A DNA stretch of 11,694 bases from CAYJLW01 sp964370965 (GTDB lineage Bacteria; Actinomycetota; Acidimicrobiia; UBA2766): positions 1 through 11,694 of the forward strand of contig CAYJLW010000107.1 of the NCBI GenBank assembly GCA_964370965.1, read 5' to 3'. Under the pieces are notes generated by a model. It did not search any database. It was given only the letters and a program-made list of their open reading frames with translations, and had not been told where the DNA came from. Made by a program: the position numbers and the translations under genes. Within the stretch, counting starts at the first letter, position 1. Every line of letters starts with the position of its first letter. Positions 7,202-11,694 of this stretch are shown piece by piece.

Positions 7202-10200
7202 GACGGCGCGGACGTGGCGTACTTCGAGTGGGACCTCGACGGCGACGGAGAGGTCGACCGCAGCGTGAACGGGCCGGAGGTCGTCTCCGCGTACGGCGAG
7301 GAGGGCGTGTACGCCCCGCGGGTGCGTGCCGTGGACCGGGGCGGGCACCGCTCCGGCTGGGACGCCTTCGACGACCTCGGGTCCCCCCGGCGCCTGGTCG
7401 TGGCGGCGAGGCCGCCGGAGGTGCGGATGGGCCCGTGGGGGGCGACCGGCGCCCCGCCCGCCGGGCTCGCCTTCCTCGGCCTCCCCGGGGGGCGGCCCGG
7501 CCAGGAGTTCCGCTTCTGGGCCGAGCCCCTGGGCGGGGGAGTGCCGGACGCGTACGAGTGGGACTTCGACGGCGACGGGGTCGTCGACGCCACCACGGGC
7601 TGGGGGGAGGCGACCTGGACGTACCCCGGTACCGGGGCGGTGGTGCCCCGGGTGCGGGCGTTGGCGGGCGCCGAGGCCTCCCCCTGGGACGCCTTCGACC
7701 TCTTCGGCCGCGTGCCCCCGCTGCGCGTGGAGACCGTCCGCCCTCGGGGCGAGATGGCATGGTGGAGTCCTTGTGCGCACGCTCGGCTGGACCTGGGCGA
7801 GCAGCTCCTCCAGGGTGTCCCGGCATGGGCGGCGTCACTCGGGGGCTGCCTCGTCGAAGGTGCTCCGGACGTGACGCCGGACACTCCGGTGACGCTGCGG
7901 GCGCGCTTCTGGGACCCGGACGAGACCGCTGGGGGGCGGGTCGTGGCCGTGCAGTGGGACTTCGAGGGCGACGGGACCCCGGACGCCGAGACTGCCCTGG
8001 AGCCGGAGAGCGCCGGTGACGTCGAGATCGACCACACCTACCCCGAGGGGGCATACGGGCCCCGGGTGCGGTTCGCGGACAACGACCCGGAGAACCCCGA
8101 CGGCAGCGGCTCCGACCACGGTTGGGGGGAGTGGGTCGGCGTGCGCTTCGGGAGCCGCGACGCCGCGCTGGACGTGGGGAACCGCCCGCCGGAGGTCGAG
8201 GTCACCCAGTGGGAGCCGTGCTGGAACGTCTACGGGTTCTGCCTCGACGGGTCCCCGAAGGAGGGGTTCCCCGCCGGCACCGACGTCGGCCTGAAGGCCC
8301 GGGTGCGGGACCCGGACGCCTTCGCCGGGGGGACCGGTGGCCAGATCGGTCGTATGGAGTGGGACCTCGACGGCGACGGGGAGGTGGACGCCGTGGACGA
8401 CTCCTGGCAGGTCGCCCCGCCCGAGGGCGGCGGCTGGTTGCCCCTCTCGGGGACGTGGCACCCCCCCTGGGTCCCCACACAGCACGTCGTCACCTTCGAG
8501 ACGCCGGGGGACTTCCGGCCCCGGGTGCGGGCCGTCGACGGCCTCGGCGCCCAGAGCGAATGGTCGGCGCCGTACCGGGCCCTGGGGCGCGACGTCCCGC
8601 TGCGGATCCGGGAGCAGCCCCAGAGGCCACCCCGTCGCTGTGACTACTCCGAGGAGTCCACCACCGTCGATCCCACCGGATACTCGATCCCGGGCCTGAG
8701 ACGGCGCGTCCTCCTCGCCCAGGGAGCCTTCCGGGACTACCTCCACCACACGCTCCTCGCTGCGGCCCCTTGGGGGGACTGGTGGGTCGACCTCGCCGCC
8801 GACTACTACGCCAAGAGCCTCGACCGCCTCCTCACTGATCTGGGCCGCTACTACCAGATGGTCGCCGCCGACGTCGCCGCCCTGCCCAAGGACCTCCCCC
8901 TCGCCGAGACGATCGGGCGTCTTGACACCATCTACTACGGCGTGGGTTCTCGCTACGTGGGCGTGAACGACGTCAGTGAGCTCGTCGACAAGTGGATGCT
9001 GGGCGTGGATGCGTTCCTGCGGTCCAACCTCGCGTACGAGTGGACCAAGGGTTTGAACAAGTACCTGAAGACGGCTCTCTGGAAGTCCGTGCCCGGTCCG
9101 GGCCTCATGTGGAACACGGCGAACGTCGTCTCGGTCATCACGACCGGCAGGGGCGTGGCGATGCATCTCATCGTGCCCGTCGTCAAGGCGGCCGTGGCGC
9201 GCCTCGAAGTCGCGACGACCAACAGCGCCCTGTGTACGGTGATGACGTTCGTGCCCCGCAGCTTCGGGCCCTACGACGGGGTCTTCGACGAGCTCCGCAG
9301 GCAGTCCGGCGTCGGCGACGTGCGCACCCCGGCGGCCATCGTGTCCCGGCTGGAGCGCCTCCTCCTCGGGAACCCCGACGACCCGGACGACCCGAGGGGC
9401 CGGGAGTCGTTCAAGGCCAAGCTCACCCGTCTCCGTGACACCGCAGAGGGCGAGTTCGTGAACTGGGTGACGGACCCGCTCGACGCGGCGGTGGACGCCC
9501 TCGACACCGGCGCGCAGGCGCGGATCGACCGGGACGTGGGCCCTACGCAGTCGAGGGTCGCCGGGCTCATAGAGACCCTGAACGGACCCGCCCCGAGCAT
9601 GCTCGAGGACGTCCTGGGCCACCTGAACGAGGCGTACGCGTCGGCGCTCGCCTATATCGAGTCCGACCGGGGCCGCACCTCCGGCCCGGGGTTCGTCGTG
9701 GCGGGCCTCGTCCTCGACGCCGGGCAGCGCAGGCGACAGGTCGGCCAGGACTGCGCCCCCGCCCAAGAGCGGTGGTCCGTCGTGGGCCCGCTCGACTGCC
9801 GCATCGCCGACGCCCTGTCACAGTGGTTCCTCACCCTCACCGTGTCGGTGCGCACGGCGGTCACCCAGGACGCCGTGGACCCGGCGGCGGCCCACGAGCG
9901 GGCATCGGTGATCGGGCGGGGCGTGACGACCTTCGGGATGTTCCCCACCGGTGAGGTGGCGGCGGCGATGGACGTCACCGCCGCCGGCGCGCGGGGCGGC
10001 CTGTCGTACCGATTCACCGGGAGCGACGGCGCCGACTACGTGGCCACCGTCCGGGGCGAGGACGTGTGGTCGACGGAGGTCTCCTTCCGCGACGAGGGCC
10101 GCCTCGACGAGATGGACCCCGGCAACGGGAGCGTCACGATCGAGGGGGGTTGCCATTTAGCGCGGGCCTTCGGGCCGCTGTACCTCGCCCGGGAGTGGTG

Positions 10201-11443
10201 GACGTGCCGGTGGTCCTTCACCCGTGACTACGGGGGGAGCGCTCACGGCCTCACCCTGGAGATGCCCTACGGCGCCCCCGCGTTCTTCCAGCGGCCCTTC
10301 GCCGGGCGGGAGGACGTCGCCGGCGGCCTCCGGATGTCGTTCTACCCGCCCCATACGTCCTCCACCTTCCCGGCGGACGTCGTGGAGCGCCTCACCCTGG
10401 ACGTCCCGCTCGTCCCCCCGGCGGCCGTGATGCTGCCCTGGACGCCGTTCTGGCGCTCACCGGACGGCCGGCCCGGCACGGAGTTCACCTTCCGGGCCGC
10501 GGCCCTGGGGTCCGCGCTGTTCACCACGGTCCTGGACCACTACGAGTGGGACTTCGACGGCGACGGCAACACCGACGCCGCCACGGCGGAGGGCACGGCC
10601 ACCTGGACGTACCACGACAACGTCGAGGTGGTGCCCGCGGTGGTGGTCGTGGACGAGTTCGGCGACTACGGGGACTGGGCCACGCTGGGAGGAGCGAGCC
10701 TCACCACGGGCGAGGCGCGCCCGCTTGCCGTGATGCTGGGCTGGGACCCGTGCCCGCCGGCCGGCCCCGGGTGCGCGCCGTGGCCCGGGCGCGACGGGGG
10801 GCCCATGACCGAGTTCACGTTCAGCGCCTGGTTCCTCGACCCCGACATGCACACCGGCGGGCGGGTCGCCTTCGCCGAGTGGGACTTCGACGGGGACGGC
10901 ACCACGGACTCCACGACGGCCGTCGACGACCTTGTGGGGGCGGGCCGTACCACGGTGCGCCACCGCTATCTCGTCGAGGGCACGTTCCGGCCGCAGGTGC
11001 GGGTCGTCGACGACGACTGGCGCACCAGCGGCTGGAACCGCTACGACGTCTTCGGGCGCCCCGTCGACCTCGACGTGCGGGCCGTGGACGTCGAGGCGGT
11101 CATGGAGCCGTGGTCGCCCTGCGCGGTGCTCTACGGGGTCTGCGGGGCGGGTGTCCCCGATGCCGCCCCCGGCGAGGCCGTCACCCTCACCGCCGGCTAC
11201 CGCCACCCCGACGGCCCCGACGGGAACGTCGTCACTCGCGCCGAGTGGGACTTCGAGGGGGACGGCACGGTCGACGCAGCCGAGGACGTCCCGGGAACGT
11301 GGGAGGGCACCGTGACGGCGGTGCATGCCTACCCGGCGGGCGCCTACACACCCGCAGTGCGCTTCACGGACGTCGCCGGCAGGGTGAGCGCCTGGCGCCG
11401 CCGCGAGGCCCTGGGCCGTCCCCTCACCCTCGACGTGGGCTGA
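7147..11443 (+). CDS. Giant exported PKD-repeat protein, 3' part after scaffold gap
   Basis: This is the continuation of the gene that starts at 1143, read from codon 7148 to TGA at 11441-11443. It has no start of its own: its first 18 residues duplicate the end of the left part. It carries PKD-like repeats 5-8 (motifs at 7229, 7559, 7955, 8360), then about 600 residues of unknown family (about 8611-10410), then repeats 9-11 (10547, 10880, 11246). The protein ends directly after the last repeat strand (PLTLDVG). There is no LPxTG, no C-terminal hydrophobic segment with basic tail, and no secretion-system signal that I recognise, so it is either released or held by its N-terminus or by non-covalent contacts. 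Several repeats have a C-x6-C pair suggesting disulphides, as expected outside the cytoplasm. The coding call is firm; the function is unknown. Confidence 0.88.
8611..10410 (+). other. About 600-residue insertion of unknown family within the PKD-like array
   Basis: The spacing from repeat 8 to repeat 9 is 729 residues instead of 110-135. The insert begins after the strand DVPLRIREQP and ends before PAAVMLPWTPF, the positions where a new repeat normally starts. Its first two thirds are helix-rich and rich in aromatic residues (DYYAKSLDRLLTDLGRYYQM, SFKAKLTRLRDTAEGEFVNW). The last third is beta-rich with cysteines (GGCHLARAF, WWTCRWSF). Cysteines are also present in RRCDY, ALCTV, QDCAP and PLDCR. 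I recognise no enzyme motif. It could be the functional head presented on the repeat stalk; that is an inference. Confidence 0.6.
10411..11440 (+). other. Three C-terminal PKD-like repeats
   Basis: Motifs at 10547 (WDFDGDGNTD), 10880 (WDFDGDGTTD) and 11246 (WDFEGDGTVD) are 111 and 122 residues apart, with the same unit plan as the array before the insertion. The last two have C-x6-C pairs (PCPPAGPGC and PCAVLYGVC), while repeat 9 has neither cysteine. The array therefore resumes after the insertion and runs to the last residue of the protein. Confidence 0.78.
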
Positions 11444-11497
11444 GCAGGGCGGGCTGCGTCCTGTCCCCGCGGCGCCCCCGGCCCGGTGTTCCCCGGG

Positions 11498-11503
11498 TAG
11501 AGT
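11498..11503 (+). promoter_or_regulatory. Putative -10 element for the DUF6125-like gene
   Basis: TAGAGT preceded by GGG fits the actinobacterial -10 pattern TAnnnT. It would place the transcription start near 11510, directly before the palindrome at 11512-11541. No convincing -35 is visible upstream. An alternative promoter using TTGACC (11519-11524) as -35 lacks a good -10 at the expected distance. Confidence 0.35.
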
Positions 11504-11511
11504 GAGCCACG

Positions 11512-11541
11512 CCCATACTTGACCGCGCGGTCAAGTATGGG
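11512..11541. promoter_or_regulatory. Perfect 30-bp palindromic operator, TetR type
   Basis: Two 15-base arms, CCCATACTTGACCGC and its exact reverse complement, meet with no spacer. The core TTGACCGCGCGGTCAA has the layout of TetR-family operators; the known RutR site TTGACCAnnTGGTCAA is a close analogue. It lies 32 bp upstream of the GTG at 11574 and just after the putative -10, where a bound repressor would block transcription. No T run follows, so it does not look like a terminator for the giant gene. The cognate regulator is not in this window. Confidence 0.7.
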
Positions 11542-11561
11542 TCCTGACCGTTCACGACGGC

Positions 11562-11566
11562 GGAGG
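11562..11566 (+). promoter_or_regulatory. Ribosome binding site of the DUF6125-like gene
   Basis: GGAGG lies 7 bases before GTG 11574. This supports GTG 11574 over the in-frame ATG at 11604. Confidence 0.65.
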
Positions 11567-11573
11567 GGGAGAA

Positions 11574-11694
11574 GTGGAGACCACCGAGGACATCCTCGAC
11601 GTCATGGACAAGCACCAGCTCAAGGCGCTTCTCACGCGGTGCTGGATGACCCACGACGCCATGTGGTTCATGAACGCCGTGAACGAGGTCGGCA
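11574..11694 (+). CDS. DUF6125-like protein, N-terminal 40 codons only
   Basis: From GTG 11574 the frame is open to the window edge and encodes 40 residues. The segment LKALLTRCWMTHDAMWFMNA followed by VNEVG resembles the start of DUF6125 proteins, in which a W-x-x-H-D-x-x-W-F pattern is followed by a (V/E)-x-x-x-G helix. The biochemical role of that family is not established to my knowledge. The gene has its own ribosome binding site and a TetR-type operator directly upstream, so it is probably repressed until an effector appears, and it may head an operon that continues to the right. The family assignment rests on a short fragment. The antisense frame over this region is a shadow. Confidence 0.65.
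   Translation, partial: METTEDILDVMDKHQLKALLTRCWMTHDAMWFMNAVNEVG

Larger units (their letters stand above)
5440..8610 (+). other. Array of eight PKD-like W-D-[FL]-[DE]-G-D-G repeats, spans the gap
   Basis: The diagnostic motif begins at 5583, 5979, 6345, 6714, 7229, 7559, 7955 and 8360. Once the gap is collapsed, spacing is 110-135 residues. A typical unit has W-[SE]-P-C-x6-C or a cysteine-free equivalent, an F-R-A strand, often an acidic DPD loop, the E-W-D-F-D-G-D-G-x-x-D calcium-like loop, a T-W-x-Y strand, and PRVRA-x-D near the end. This matches the PKD/Ig-like fold with an extra EF-hand-like acidic loop. The repeats probably form a rigid, calcium-stabilised stalk. Confidence 0.75.

Noticed and set aside
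1134..8054. A 2,306-codon open frame on the minus strand opposite the giant gene
   Set aside because: Its translation is Arg/Pro/His-rich low complexity with no domains. It is the antisense shadow expected from G/C-ending codons of the plus-strand gene, and it runs through the N gap.
11482..11497. CCCGG/CCGGG hairpin after the giant gene as a terminator
   Set aside because: The stem is only 5 bp and there is no T run. Such matches are expected by chance at this base composition.

Overview
The window comes from a very G+C-rich bacterium. G or C dominates third codon positions, starts are often GTG, one start looks leaderless, and the promoter-like and operator elements resemble actinobacterial ones. 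I infer an Actinomycetota member, probably an uncultured lineage known from a metagenomic scaffold, because the window holds a 100-N scaffold gap flanked by a 55-bp identical overlap. This assignment is an inference and I cannot name a genus.

Layout. (1) Bases 1-892, minus strand: the first 297 codons of a transcriptional regulator with an XRE-like helix-turn-helix and PAS/MmyB-like sensor sequence, running off the left edge. (2) Bases 893-1142: a 250-bp divergent intergenic region. It holds a leaderless-type -10 for the regulator, a 50-bp near-perfect palindrome (936-985), and a strong Shine-Dalgarno for the next gene. (3) Bases 1143-11443, plus strand: one giant gene of about 3,381 codons for an exported mosaic protein. 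In order it has a long N-terminal extension with a signal sequence, about 14 TolB/PD40-type beta-propeller blades with calcium-loop-like insertions, a canonical PKD domain, a Gly/Pro linker, a Cys-containing beta-rich block, a helical block, eight PKD-like repeats carrying W-D-[FL]-[DE]-G-D-G, a roughly 600-residue insertion of unknown family, and three more PKD-like repeats. It ends without any recognisable surface anchor. (4) Bases 11444-11573: a 130-bp intergenic region with a promoter-like -10, a perfect 30-bp TetR-type palindrome and a Shine-Dalgarno. (5) Bases 11574-11694: the first 40 codons of a DUF6125-like protein, running off the right edge.

The giant gene appears broken in the raw sequence because the N gap (7047-7146) puts its two halves in different frames. 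Joining the two identical 55-bp flanks removes 155 bases. This restores one open frame and also the spacing of the PKD-like repeats, so the break is almost certainly an assembly artefact.

How the genes relate. The regulator and the giant gene diverge around the 50-bp palindrome, which could serve either or both; the sequence does not prove a regulatory link. The third gene has its own apparent promoter and operator and is probably an independent unit. The giant protein looks like a calcium-stabilised extracellular or cell-surface protein. Its ligand or target cannot be read from sequence alone.
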